Source of the DNA: an uncultured Bacteroidales bacterium | GTDB lineage: Bacteria; Bacteroidota; Bacteroidia; Bacteroidales; UBA932 | Assembly (NCBI GenBank): GCA_945948555.1 | Contig: CAMFBM010000007.1 | Span: forward strand, 23,487 to 87,486 | DNA length: 64,000 nucleotides | Direction of reading: 5' to 3' | Shown: piece after piece, positions 1-8,998 of the stretch | Numbering within the stretch: the stretch's first letter is position 1 | Layout of the letters: every line of letters begins with the position of its first letter | Position numbers and translations under genes: made by a program | The notes under the pieces: generated by a model | Seen by the model: the letters and a program-made list of their open reading frames with translations, nothing else | What the model was told of the DNA's origin: nothing | The model's database searches: none

Positions 1-1179
1 GACAGGTCCCTGGCTTGCGGGGTTTATCATCCCTATGTGCACGGCAGTCTGGAAGATACTCCGGCACCGAAGGGTTACAAACCTTTTTACGTGTCTCATT
101 TCGGGAGGCACGGATCGAGGTATCACACTGATTATAACTATTTCAAGGCTGCCCTTGATGCCTTGACTGCCGCTGAAGCGGATGGAAACCTCACTGAGGA
201 GGGCCTTGCGCTTTTGAAGGATGTCAGGGCTGTGGCACAGGCGAGCGAGAAGATGGATGGTGCTCTGAGCCCGCTTGGAGGACGTGAACATCAAGAGATT
301 GCACGCAGGATGTCGACACGGTTCCCGGATGTGTTCCGCTCACGGGAGCGCCTGGAGGTGGAGAGTGTGGCAAGTATAATCCCGCGCTGCATCGTCTCGA
401 TGGCGAATTTTACCCAGTCCCTTGCTGCGTTGCATCCTTCCCTTGAGTTTGAGTCTTTCTCCAGCCAGAGGCATTTTGAGTACATAATGAAGGATGCGGA
501 ACATCGCGATGAAGTTTCGGCAGCTGTCAAGGTTTTCCAGGATTCTCTCCGGAAAGCAATCTGCGGTTCGGAAAAAATGTTCCGTTCGTTGTTCCGGGAT
601 CCGGTAAAGGCCCGCGAGAGCATTCCTTCCGCATCGAAGTTCATGCAGTCGGTGTATATGGCTGCGGTGATATGTCCGGACCTGGATTTTCTCGGAATTG
701 ACCTGATGCATTATTTTGATCTTGACGAACTTGTCGCCCAGGCTGAACTGACCAGTTCCAGAATGTATTTCAGATATGCAAATTCGCAGGAGTTCGGGGA
801 CAAGAATGTCAGACAAGCGGATGACCTGCTGACCGACATCATTGCAAAGGCCGACGCGGCTCTGGCTCCGGACAGCAGAAGGGCGGCCGATTTGCGTTTC
901 GGTCACGACACCGGCCTGCTTCCTCTGGCTTGCCTGATGGGAGTCAGCGGTGTTTCATACCGTTGTCATTCCGACGGGAGCTGGGAACATTGGGCAACTT
1001 GTGACAGGATTCCGATGGCTTCCAATCTCCAGATGGTCTTCTACCGTTCAAAGAAGGGGGATGTGCTCGTGAAACTGCTTTACAATGAGCAGGAAACCAC
1101 GCTGGAAGGTCTTGACCCCGCTGTCGGTCCGTATTACAGGTGGTCGGATCTGAGGGAATTTCTTGTGTCAAAAATCTGA
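1..1179 (+). CDS. Histidine-type phosphatase, 5' end outside window
   Basis: The reading frame is open from base 1 (DRSLACGVYHPY...), so the true start and signal peptide lie upstream. The GTG at 37 is merely the first possible start inside the window. The histidine phosphatase signature RHGSR (in SHFGRHGSRYH) supplies the nucleophilic His and phosphate-binding Arg. A C-terminal FGHDTGLLPL gives the HD proton-donor pair typical of histidine acid phosphatases and MINPP/phytase-like enzymes. The family hydrolyses phosphomonoesters, often inositol phosphates, outside the cytoplasm; the exact substrate cannot be read from the sequence. The stop codon lies 3 bases before a secreted metallophosphoesterase, so the two are probably cotranscribed, which suggests a phosphate-release function. 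Confidence 0.85.
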   Translation, partial: DRSLACGVYHPYVHGSLEDTPAPKGYKPFYVSHFGRHGSRYHTDYNYFKAALDALTAAEADGNLTEEGLALLKDVRAVAQASEKMDGALSPLGGREHQEIARRMSTRFPDVFRSRERLEVESVASIIPRCIVSMANFTQSLAALHPSLEFESFSSQRHFEYIMKDAEHRDEVSAAVKVFQDSLRKAICGSEKMFRSLFRDPVKARESIPSASKFMQSVYMAAVICPDLDFLGIDLMHYFDLDELVAQAELTSSRMYFRYANSQEFGDKNVRQADDLLTDIIAKADAALAPDSRRAADLRFGHDTGLLPLACLMGVSGVSYRCHSDGSWEHWATCDRIPMASNLQMVFYRSKKGDVLVKLLYNEQETTLEGLDPAVGPYYRWSDLREFLVSKI

Positions 1180-1182
1180 CGG

Positions 1183-2187
1183 ATGAAAAAACTCATTACA
1201 GTCGTCTTCCTGTCAGTTGTACTGCTTGCCGGCTTCGCTTTCCCTGTTTACGGCACTTCGCGGGATCTGAAATTCAACGAAGCGGGGCAGTTCAAAATCG
1301 TCCAGTTTACGGATGTTCATTATGTCAAGGGTGACCCGAAGTCGGACGGAGCCCTTGAGTGCATAAGAGAGGTCCTGCGCTTCGAGAAGCCTGACCTGGT
1401 GATATTTACGGGGGATGTCTCCTGCTGTGCCCCCGCACTTGAGGGGATGAGGGATGTCGTCGAGATTGTCTCACAGGCGGGAGTGCCTTTCTATGTCTGT
1501 TTCGGGAATCACGACAGGGAGTATGATGCGACGAATGAGCAGCTGTACGACATGATCCGCACGCTGCCGTCAAATCTGCATCCCGACAGGAATGGAGGTC
1601 CCGTGCCTGATATTGACCTTTGTGTGAGGAATGACGACGGAAGCCCTGCCTTCGTGCTGTACTGCATTGATTCCCACTCATACAAGTGGGACACAGATGA
1701 GTATGAATGGATTACCGGGGAGCAGATTGACTCTTACAGAACCCGGAGTGCGCACTACACTGCGCTCAACGGGGGGACTCCCGTGCCGTCCCTGGCCTTT
1801 TTCCACATACCTATCCCTGAATATGCCCTGGCGGCAGGTGACCAGGATGCCGACCTTGTCGGGACAAGGATGGAGAAATGCTACTGCCCTAAGCACAATT
1901 CCGGATTTTTCAGTGCGATGAAGGAATGCGAGGATGTCAGGGCTGTCTTTGTGGGGCACGACCATGACAATGACTACTGCGTTATGTGGCAGGGGATTAT
2001 GCTGGCCTACGGGAGGTTCTCAGGGGGAGGGACGACCTATGGCCATCTGAGCAATGGTGCAAGAGTAATCCTGCTCAATGAGAACGGAGCCATGGACACC
2101 TGGGTGAGACTCAGGGATGGTCGCAGGCTCAATCCGCTCAGGTTGGATTGCGCAGGAACCACAGGCAAATTTGTCCAGCTGGATTGA
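1183..2187 (+). CDS. Secreted calcineurin-like metallophosphoesterase
   Basis: A 334-residue protein with an N-terminal hydrophobic signal peptide (MKKLITVVFLSVVLLAGFAF). The metal-binding motifs of the calcineurin-like superfamily occur in order: FTDVH (Asp about 44), FTGDV (about 76), FGNHD (about 108) and VGHDHDND (about 258). These coordinate a dinuclear metal centre that hydrolyses phosphomono- or diesters. The arrangement resembles Icc/purple-acid-phosphatase-like Bacteroidetes proteins. It starts 3 bases after the histidine phosphatase stop, so the pair looks like an operon of extracytoplasmic phosphatases. Substrate is unknown. Confidence 0.88.
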   Translation: MKKLITVVFLSVVLLAGFAFPVYGTSRDLKFNEAGQFKIVQFTDVHYVKGDPKSDGALECIREVLRFEKPDLVIFTGDVSCCAPALEGMRDVVEIVSQAGVPFYVCFGNHDREYDATNEQLYDMIRTLPSNLHPDRNGGPVPDIDLCVRNDDGSPAFVLYCIDSHSYKWDTDEYEWITGEQIDSYRTRSAHYTALNGGTPVPSLAFFHIPIPEYALAAGDQDADLVGTRMEKCYCPKHNSGFFSAMKECEDVRAVFVGHDHDNDYCVMWQGIMLAYGRFSGGGTTYGHLSNGARVILLNENGAMDTWVRLRDGRRLNPLRLDCAGTTGKFVQLD

Positions 2188-2216
2188 CAGAATGTGAATA
2201 TTTCTACAAAAAGAAG

Positions 2217-2224
2217 TATATTTG
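2217..2224 (+). promoter_or_regulatory. Bacteroidetes -7 box TATATTTG upstream of DUF4465 gene
   Basis: TATATTTGC matches the Bacteroidetes -7 consensus TAnnTTTG and lies 22 bases before the ATG at 2247, in the short gap after the metallophosphoesterase stop. No convincing -33 TTTG is visible at the usual distance. It implies that the DUF4465 gene has its own promoter. Confidence 0.5.
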
Positions 2225-2246
2225 CGGACTTTGAAAATTTGTTGAA

Positions 2247-2972
2247 ATGAAAAAGATATTGTTCCTTGCCGTGATGGCTGTGATGGCCGTGTCCTGTTTC
2301 AAGGGCTCATATTACGAGAGTTCCTTTGCCACTGTTTCAAATTTTGAATTTGCCGATGCTGCAAAATATTTCACTGACAGCATCTTTGTGAATAGTGATT
2401 TCCAGAGCGGGACATATCTGCTTTATTCCGGTTCCAGGACTGAAGGAGAAAATCCGAAGCTGCTTGGCGGATTCGGGATGTCGATGAAGAAGGATTCTTC
2501 CATCAACCTGTCTGTCAGCCCGTTCAGTGTCTTTGCGGGAAGTGCGGAGAACAACACTTTCGCTATTTTTTACGACACTGCTGAGAAACCTGAGCGTCAG
2601 TTGACATTCACTGAGGCTGATTACGGAACCTGCGCTCCGCAGTTCTGCTATGTGAGAAACACCTCTTTTGTGGTTTCGAGCATCCGTTCCGGGGATTCCA
2701 AGTTCACCGAGGGAGACTATCTGAAACTCGTCGTTACCGGCTATCTTGCAGGGAAGGAAACCGGCAAGGCCGAGTGGTTCCTTGCCGATTACAGGATTCC
2801 GCAGAACGGAGGCGATGCTCCGGACAGTGTCAACACAACCTGGCAGCAGATGCCTTTGACGAAGTTGGGGAATATCGATGCGGTGGATTTCAGCCTTGAC
2901 ACCAACAAGGAGGGCTTTCCGAAATATGTCTGCCTTGACAACCTTGTGGCTTCCATCAGCGTGAAGTACTGA
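2247..2972 (+). CDS. DUF4465 domain lipoprotein
   Basis: A 241-residue protein beginning MKKILFLAVMAVMAVSC, a lipoprotein signal with its lipid-attachment Cys at 17. The body looks like the DUF4465 beta-sandwich family: an FxNSDFQSGTY-like stretch near the N terminus, SFVVSSI mid-protein, and the terminal pattern VDFSLDTN...YVCLDNL. Family members are extracellular, often close to Sus-type or cobalamin-uptake loci, and are thought to bind ligand; no catalytic residues are recognised. The gene is followed by a hairpin and faces the GH20 gene on the other strand. Confidence 0.75.
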   Translation: MKKILFLAVMAVMAVSCFKGSYYESSFATVSNFEFADAAKYFTDSIFVNSDFQSGTYLLYSGSRTEGENPKLLGGFGMSMKKDSSINLSVSPFSVFAGSAENNTFAIFYDTAEKPERQLTFTEADYGTCAPQFCYVRNTSFVVSSIRSGDSKFTEGDYLKLVVTGYLAGKETGKAEWFLADYRIPQNGGDAPDSVNTTWQQMPLTKLGNIDAVDFSLDTNKEGFPKYVCLDNLVASISVKY

Positions 2973-3007
2973 GCATAATCCTTCTACTGAGGATAATCCA
3001 TAAAGAA

Positions 3008-3033
3008 AGCCCGACTGGAATCCAGCCGGGCTT
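3008..3033. terminator. Bidirectional terminator hairpin between convergent genes
   Basis: An inverted repeat AGCCCGACTGGA / TCCAGCCGGGCT with one mismatch (a G-U wobble in minus-strand RNA) lies in the 87-bp gap between the DUF4465 stop (2972) and the GH20 stop (3060). A-rich and T-rich flanks are present. Its position between convergent genes fits a shared terminator. Confidence 0.75.
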
Positions 3034-3059
3034 CTTCGATTCATACTTGAATGAAAGTC

Positions 3060-5390
3060 CTAAAGGACAATGACCTCGCTGACAAAGCAGAAGCCCTTGC
3101 GACCGCGTGCTCCGTGCCATTCAGGAATGGATGCCACTGTCTTTGCACTCACGCGGATGTATTTCGCCCTTGTCTGAGGGAAAGTAACCTTGTACTCCTT
3201 CACACCGTCCTGAATCTCAGGACCTTCCGGCTGATACTCCGCGCGTGCCACCTCGGTGAACTCCTTTTTGTCATCTGAGACGGAAACCACCAGGTCAAGC
3301 GGATTGAAGATGTAGTCACCCTTGTTTGTCAGGGCTGACACTTCGACGCTTGAATATTCCGTCTTTCCGTCCATCTCGATTGTCAGGTCCACAGGAGTGC
3401 CGTACCAGCCGGCCCATTCTCCTGATGTGTAAACTTTTGACCCCGTCAGACCGTCAACCAGTGACTCTGGAGCATTATATTTGTACTTGCCCATAGGCTC
3501 GGTGTTGAGGACCACCGGTCTTGCAAGAGCCTTGTTGTCCTTGAAATTGAGGGTGATGGTGCGGGTCTGCCCTTTCTCCCGGAAGGCGGCTGCCTTGATT
3601 GTGCAGCCCTTTGTCACCTTGATGACTTTAGGACAGATGGCAGACTCTGAGGTCGGTTCGCTCCCGTCGGTGGTGTACCTTACCGTGGCATTGTCAACGG
3701 TGGTAAGCCTGACTTCAACGCAGCGGGCGGCTTCATTCACCTTTACGTTGCTCATAACCTCGAAAACGGTCTTTGCATAGTTGTAACCCATTGTGTCATA
3801 CATCTTTGCTGCCCTTCCCATGTCGGAGAGGAAACGGTTGAGGTCCTTGTTCTGAGGGAGGGTCCACTGAACTTCGGCAAGAGCTGCGGCACGAGGAAGA
3901 ATCATATACTCCAGATGTTCTTTCGTGGAGATGTACTCTGTCCAGACATTTGCCTGCACTCCCTTGATGTGTGCGCGGGCATTCTCGTCCATCTCATCAG
4001 TGAACGGTTCGTAGTTGTAAACTGTCTCAATAGGAAGATATCCTCCGATGGCAAGAGGTTCGTTTGCCGTGTCATTTGACTGATAGTAATCGAAGTAGAA
4101 ATGGGTGTGCGGAGTCATAATTGCATCATGTCCGGCCTTTGCTGCGGCAATACCACCTTCACTTCCTCTCCACGACATTACGGTAGCGTTAGGAGAGAGT
4201 TCGCCTTCAAGAATCTCGTCCCAGCCGATGATCTGGCGTCCCTTTCCGTTGAGGTACTTCTCGATTCGTGCGGTCACATAGCTCTGGAGATAGTGCTCAG
4301 CCTGGAATTTCTCATCGTCCTTGAGTCCGAGTTGTCTGATTCTGGCCTGACATTTAGGGCAGTCGGCCCATTTGGTTTTCGGACATTCGTCACCACCGAT
4401 GTGGATGTATTCTGAAGGGAAGAGTTCCAGAACCTCGTCCAGAACGTCCTGCAGGAAGGAGAAGGTCTTTTCGTTGCCCACGCAGAGAACGTCATCGGAC
4501 ACTCCCCAGCGCTGCCATACCTCGTAAGGTCCTCCCGTACATCCGAGTTCAGGGTAGGCAGCCAGGGCTGCGAGCATATGTCCCGGAAGGTCGATTTCAG
4601 GGATTACAGTGATTCCCTTGCTCCTGGCGTATGAGACGACTTCCCTGATTTCGTCCTGGGTGTAGTAGCCTCCGTAAGGAATCCCGTCGAAGTTGGTCCA
4701 CTCTTTCCTTATCATTGTCCCTTTTCTCCAGCCGCCGACTTCGGTAAGTCGCGGGTATTTCTTGATTTCAATCCTCCAGCCCTGGTCGTCGGTAAGGTGC
4801 CAGTGGAGGGTGTTCATCTTGTAAATCTCCTGAAGATCAATGATTTTCTTTACCTCTGCAATGTCGTAGAAATGTCTTGAGACATCCAGGTGAAGACCCC
4901 TGTACCCAAATCTCGGAGCATCGTTGACAGTGCAGCACTGCAGAGTCCAGTCTGCATCAGGGGCAGGTGTCTTGCCGAAGATTTCGACAGGAAGCATCTG
5001 GCGGAGAGTCTGGACGGCGTACCTGAATCCGTCGGTTGAGGAAGCTTTGACTGACACACTCTTTCTATTGATTTCCAGTGAGTAGGCTTCAGGGTCGAGA
5101 GCGGTGTCAAGCACGAATGTGAAGCCAGTTGCGGCAGTCCCTTCCAGCAACGTGTTTTCGTGGCCTGAAACTGCTGACAACTGGGATGCGAAAGCAAGGA
5201 CAATATCCCTTGAATCAGTGTCAAGCGCAGGGTCAACCGCAAAGTCCGCCCCGGCGGCATTGAATGTTCCGCACTTGATTGTTACATCGTTTGGATAGGG
5301 AGTTACTGTCAGGGCAGCCGGCTTGTGGCTGCAGGAGGACAGAACGGCGATTGCTGCTGCGGCAACCGGTAGAAGAATTCTGAATTTCAT
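3060..5390 (-). CDS. Beta-N-acetylhexosaminidase, GH20, lipoprotein
   Basis: A 776-residue enzyme that removes terminal beta-linked GlcNAc or GalNAc from glycans. The signal peptide ends in VLSSC (Cys 20), so it is lipid-anchored. Residues about 25-155 form the GH20b-type N-terminal domain. The TIM barrel follows (RGLHLDVSRHF at about 164, WHLTDDQGW at about 197), with the catalytic Asp-Glu pair in IHIGGDECPK at about 334-335. After the barrel come a chitobiase C-terminal-type domain (YTTDGSEPTSE) and a final discoidin/F5-8-type region. It has its own upstream promoter-like element. Together with the nearby sialidase and GH3 genes it suggests breakdown of host-type glycans. Confidence 0.93.
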   Translation of the reverse strand: MKFRILLPVAAAAIAVLSSCSHKPAALTVTPYPNDVTIKCGTFNAAGADFAVDPALDTDSRDIVLAFASQLSAVSGHENTLLEGTAATGFTFVLDTALDPEAYSLEINRKSVSVKASSTDGFRYAVQTLRQMLPVEIFGKTPAPDADWTLQCCTVNDAPRFGYRGLHLDVSRHFYDIAEVKKIIDLQEIYKMNTLHWHLTDDQGWRIEIKKYPRLTEVGGWRKGTMIRKEWTNFDGIPYGGYYTQDEIREVVSYARSKGITVIPEIDLPGHMLAALAAYPELGCTGGPYEVWQRWGVSDDVLCVGNEKTFSFLQDVLDEVLELFPSEYIHIGGDECPKTKWADCPKCQARIRQLGLKDDEKFQAEHYLQSYVTARIEKYLNGKGRQIIGWDEILEGELSPNATVMSWRGSEGGIAAAKAGHDAIMTPHTHFYFDYYQSNDTANEPLAIGGYLPIETVYNYEPFTDEMDENARAHIKGVQANVWTEYISTKEHLEYMILPRAAALAEVQWTLPQNKDLNRFLSDMGRAAKMYDTMGYNYAKTVFEVMSNVKVNEAARCVEVRLTTVDNATVRYTTDGSEPTSESAICPKVIKVTKGCTIKAAAFREKGQTRTITLNFKDNKALARPVVLNTEPMGKYKYNAPESLVDGLTGSKVYTSGEWAGWYGTPVDLTIEMDGKTEYSSVEVSALTNKGDYIFNPLDLVVSVSDDKKEFTEVARAEYQPEGPEIQDGVKEYKVTFPQTRAKYIRVSAKTVASIPEWHGARGRKGFCFVSEVIVL

Positions 5391-5443
5391 AATGTGTTAT
5401 AATGGTTCAAATGTGTTATTTTCCGGTATATGGTCAATCCGTA

Positions 5444-5474
5444 CAAAGATATATGGAATACTGTAATCCCGCAA
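5444..5474 (-). promoter_or_regulatory. Promoter for the GH20 gene
   Basis: On the minus strand TATCTTTG (5451 to 5444) fits the -7 consensus TAnnTTTG. A TTG lies 20 bases further upstream (5474 to 5472). The -7 box is 53 bases before the GH20 start codon. A GCAAGG/CCTTGC hairpin (5471-5489) sits directly after the stop of the upstream GH3-SGNH gene and overlaps the -33 region. Confidence 0.55.
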
Positions 5475-5489
5475 GGGTGCAGACCTTGC

Positions 5490-8400
5490 TCAAAGGGCTT
5501 TTCGTAAAACTTTTAAGACGGCATCCGCCTGCTGCTTCATTCCGTGGTCGTTCGGATGGACTCCTTCAACCATGCTGTCGTTGTTCCAGCCTATCTGTTC
5601 ACGGGTGACATAATGCAGATTCTTGAAACCCTGCCTGCGCAGTTTTTTGAAGAGATTTTCCTGTCTGGTGTTTAACTCGTTGGCATAGAGCCTGTTGTGA
5701 TTGGTCCGGTCATTGGTGTATCCGCTGTGCTCAACCAGGACAATCGGGCAGGAATGCTTACGTCTCAACAACTTCAGTCCTTCTTCCAGTCTGGCTTCAA
5801 AATCATCGTTGAGATTGATGTTCGGGAGGCAGTCAATGATGTATGCCCCTGCATCGATTTCGTCCAGAAGTTCGAACATCTCCTTTTCCATCTTTCCGTT
5901 TCCGGAGAATCCGAGGTTCACGACCGGAAGACCTGACTCTCGCCCGAGGATATTTGTCCAGGCCATGCCGGGACGGCTTGCACAGGCTCCCTGGGCGATG
6001 CTTGTGCCATAGACGACCACAGGTTTTTCCTCCTTCAGCGCAGCAAATTCAAAGAAGCAGTCCTTCTCTACGGTCAGTTCAAGGTTTTTCACGGAATTGT
6101 AGAGCGGAAGGTAGAGGTGATACTCGTATGTCTCATTACCGTCATAGTCAAGTCTTTCGTAATTATATGAAACCATCGTCTCCTTTGTCCCGGACTCCTT
6201 GTCGGACTGTTCCCATATTGAAGCGGAGAATTTCGGGGCGCACCAATGCTCGTTACCGGCCTTGTCAATGGCAAACAGGTCGATGCCTGACACGCCAGTG
6301 GACTGCATATGGTACATTTGCATCCTTTCTCCAAGTTTCATATCAACCTTGATACTCTTTGTGTTGCTCCTGAAAACAATGCTCAGCCCGGAGGAATTGC
6401 GGCTCAACTTCCACACTGCATCCCTCACCTTGCCTCTGGCGTGCTCCGGAAGGCGTACATATCCGCTTGTCAGTTCTTTCCATCCTGTCCCGTGAACCGG
6501 GGCTCCTTCAAGAATGGGATTGATCTTTCTGAAACCATCCTGTGCCTTTGGCTCTTGCGGCAGGAAAGTGACTGTCTTTTCGAGACGGATGTCTTCGGAG
6601 GAAGCGCCGGCCATTATCCGGAAGTCTCCCGGCTCGATTGTCCATCTGAAATTCCGGTCGAGAAGTTCGAAGGCGTCTTTGCGGATGCTAAAGTCGATTC
6701 TGCGGCTCTGTCCCGGAGCAAGATGCACCCTTTCAAACCCAATCAGGCGTTTTTCATAGGTTGTGACACTGCTCAGCACATCCCTGATGTAGAGCTGGAC
6801 AATCTCGTCGCCCTCCCTGTTTCCCGTGTTGGTCACTGTCAGTGAGGCTTTTGCCGGAACTTTGTCGGAAGGGGAGGAGGTGGTCACCTGAAGGTCTGAA
6901 TATTCAAATGTTGTGTAGCTCAGACCGAAACCGAAATGGTAGAGTGCAGTGTTGATTCTGCTCTGGCCTCCATCAGGGCCCGGTTTGGTGTCTCCTCCTA
7001 TTTGCGCGTTCGGTTTGCACGGAAAGTTGAAAGGAATCTGTCCGACAGTCCTCGGGAATGTACAAGTGAGTTTTCCCGACGGATTGCAATCACCGAAGAT
7101 TATCTCAGTCAGGGCCTGTCCTCCGAATGAACCGGGATACCAGGCCTCAAGTATTGCCGGAACATTGGCATCTGCCCAGTTGATGGATAGAGGCCTGCCA
7201 TTGATGAGAATCAGAATGACCGGCTTGCCCACGGCGCAGACTGCCTTCAGCAGCATTTCCTGCCTGCCCGGGAGGTCGATGCTTGTGCGGGATTTGTTCT
7301 CGCCACAGGTTCTGATGCCTCCTCCCAGCACGACCACGGAAAGGTCTGCCTTTCGTGCATTGGCCACTGCCTTGTCAATCTCCGCCTGTTCCTCAGCGGT
7401 CAGCGGGAAATCAAAAATCTCGGATTCCGGCCAGTTCTCATCGATCAGATTGCATCCTTTCGTGTAGAGAATCTCTGCCCCGCTCAATTCCTGAAGCCCT
7501 TCAAGAACGGATATTACGTTGGCATCGAGAGGCCCGTAATGTGTTTTGGCATAGGATTCCTCGGCGGCATTCGGCCCGCAGACCGCAATTTTCCTGACCT
7601 TCCCCCTTTCCAGAGGAAGCAGTCCTCCTTCATTCTTCAGCAGAACGATTGATTCGCGCGAAGCCCTAAGGGCAAGTTCCTGATGAGCCTCCGAGCCGAC
7701 AATCCGGTCGCTTTCCTCAAGATTCTTCACGTAAGGACTGTCAAAAAGCCCCAGCTCGAACTTCACCCTGAGAATGTCCCTGACCCTGCTGTCAATCACC
7801 TCCATCGGGATTGCCCCCTCCTCAACCAGTTCCCTCAGAGGCAGCACATAGGAATCAGGCGAACGGAAGGTGCACCGTACATTCAGTCCTGCCAGAACGC
7901 TCTGAAGCACAGACTCTTTCATATTGGCTGAGGTGGCGTGCTTGGAGTGGAGGTACTCCACGGCGTCGCTATCGGAAACCACATATCCCTTGAAACCCAT
8001 TTCTCCACGGAGCCTTTCGGTTAGCCAGTAACGGCTTCCCTCAATCGGGATGCCGTCGTAGTCGTTGTAGGCACACATTATCCCCTTCAGACCTGCTTCC
8101 CTGATTACCCTCTTGAAAGGATAGGCGTGGACCATCTCGACCTCACGCGGGGAAATCTGCGGGTCCGTCCTTGCAAGCCCCTCGCGTGCACCCTTGTTTG
8201 CACTGTATGCCAGGAAATGCTTTGCGGTTGCAGCCGCTCCTCCATCCTCCTGGATACCCCTCGCCATCTGGATACCCAGTTCGGCAACAAGGTAGGGCGA
8301 TTCCCCGTAGGACTCCTCAAACCGTCCCCAGCGCTGATCACGCGCCACGTCCAGAATCGGGGAATAGACATTGGTGTAGCCCAGAGCCCTTGCCTCGACA

Positions 8401-8984
8401 CCTGTCACTGCTCCGATTCTGCGCACCAGATCCCTGTCCCAGGTGTGTCCGAGACCAAGCTGGGTGGGGAAATTGGTGGAGCGCAGGCTTTCAACCCCTC
8501 TGATTCCCTCATTGGTGAAATCCACTGGTATTCCAAGCCGGGTCTGCTCGATGAAGAATCTCTGGACCTCGTTCATAGCCCAGGTGTGACGCGATGCCGG
8601 CCAGACATACTGGTTGTCGGAAGGTGCAAGACGCCAGTTCCGGAACCCGTTCAGATGTTCATCAATGGCTCCGACCCCGTCTTTCCACAGCCTGCTCTTC
8701 CATTCTTCTGTCGGCAGGTCATCCTTCAGAATCCTCCCATAGCCGTAGAGTGTGACCATCTGACAGGTCTTTTCTTCAATATTCATCTGCGAAAGCAGAT
8801 CGTCAATCCTCTTGTCAATTTTCTGAGACGAATCTTCGTAGATGTCCTTTTTCCCGTTTTTGTTCAGGTCAATCCACCCTTCGCGGTAGATTTCCCCGGT
8901 CGGTTCGTAACTCTTGAAAGACTCCTGGCCCGTCAGAGGCAGCGTCGTTGCGATGAGAACGGCGGCAATGATATTTCGTTTCAT
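5490..8984 (-). CDS. Secreted fusion: GH3 glycosidase + SGNH esterase
   Basis: A 1164-residue two-enzyme protein with a signal peptide (MKRNIIAAVLIATTLPLTG). Residues about 55-790 are a complete GH3: the N-terminal barrel contains KHFLAYS and the nucleophile motif GYVVSDSD (Asp about 338), followed by the C-terminal sandwich and a fibronectin III-like domain (TNTGNREGDEIVQLYI). Residues about 815-1164 form a small beta-sandwich (VWKLSRNSSGLSIVFR) plus an SGNH hydrolase with YGTSIAQG (Ser about 992), LGFSGNGKM and the catalytic Asp/His motif VHPNDHG near the C terminus. GH3 enzymes cleave beta-glycosides; SGNH enzymes usually remove acetyl or acyl groups. The fusion implies sequential deacylation and hydrolysis of one substrate. 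The gene lies 14 bases downstream of the sialidase fusion, so it is probably cotranscribed. Linkage specificity is unknown. Confidence 0.88.
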   Translation of the reverse strand: MKRNIIAAVLIATTLPLTGQESFKSYEPTGEIYREGWIDLNKNGKKDIYEDSSQKIDKRIDDLLSQMNIEEKTCQMVTLYGYGRILKDDLPTEEWKSRLWKDGVGAIDEHLNGFRNWRLAPSDNQYVWPASRHTWAMNEVQRFFIEQTRLGIPVDFTNEGIRGVESLRSTNFPTQLGLGHTWDRDLVRRIGAVTGVEARALGYTNVYSPILDVARDQRWGRFEESYGESPYLVAELGIQMARGIQEDGGAAATAKHFLAYSANKGAREGLARTDPQISPREVEMVHAYPFKRVIREAGLKGIMCAYNDYDGIPIEGSRYWLTERLRGEMGFKGYVVSDSDAVEYLHSKHATSANMKESVLQSVLAGLNVRCTFRSPDSYVLPLRELVEEGAIPMEVIDSRVRDILRVKFELGLFDSPYVKNLEESDRIVGSEAHQELALRASRESIVLLKNEGGLLPLERGKVRKIAVCGPNAAEESYAKTHYGPLDANVISVLEGLQELSGAEILYTKGCNLIDENWPESEIFDFPLTAEEQAEIDKAVANARKADLSVVVLGGGIRTCGENKSRTSIDLPGRQEMLLKAVCAVGKPVILILINGRPLSINWADANVPAILEAWYPGSFGGQALTEIIFGDCNPSGKLTCTFPRTVGQIPFNFPCKPNAQIGGDTKPGPDGGQSRINTALYHFGFGLSYTTFEYSDLQVTTSSPSDKVPAKASLTVTNTGNREGDEIVQLYIRDVLSSVTTYEKRLIGFERVHLAPGQSRRIDFSIRKDAFELLDRNFRWTIEPGDFRIMAGASSEDIRLEKTVTFLPQEPKAQDGFRKINPILEGAPVHGTGWKELTSGYVRLPEHARGKVRDAVWKLSRNSSGLSIVFRSNTKSIKVDMKLGERMQMYHMQSTGVSGIDLFAIDKAGNEHWCAPKFSASIWEQSDKESGTKETMVSYNYERLDYDGNETYEYHLYLPLYNSVKNLELTVEKDCFFEFAALKEEKPVVVYGTSIAQGACASRPGMAWTNILGRESGLPVVNLGFSGNGKMEKEMFELLDEIDAGAYIIDCLPNINLNDDFEARLEEGLKLLRRKHSCPIVLVEHSGYTNDRTNHNRLYANELNTRQENLFKKLRRQGFKNLHYVTREQIGWNNDSMVEGVHPNDHGMKQQADAVLKVLRKAL

Positions 8985-8998
8985 AAATATTTAATATT

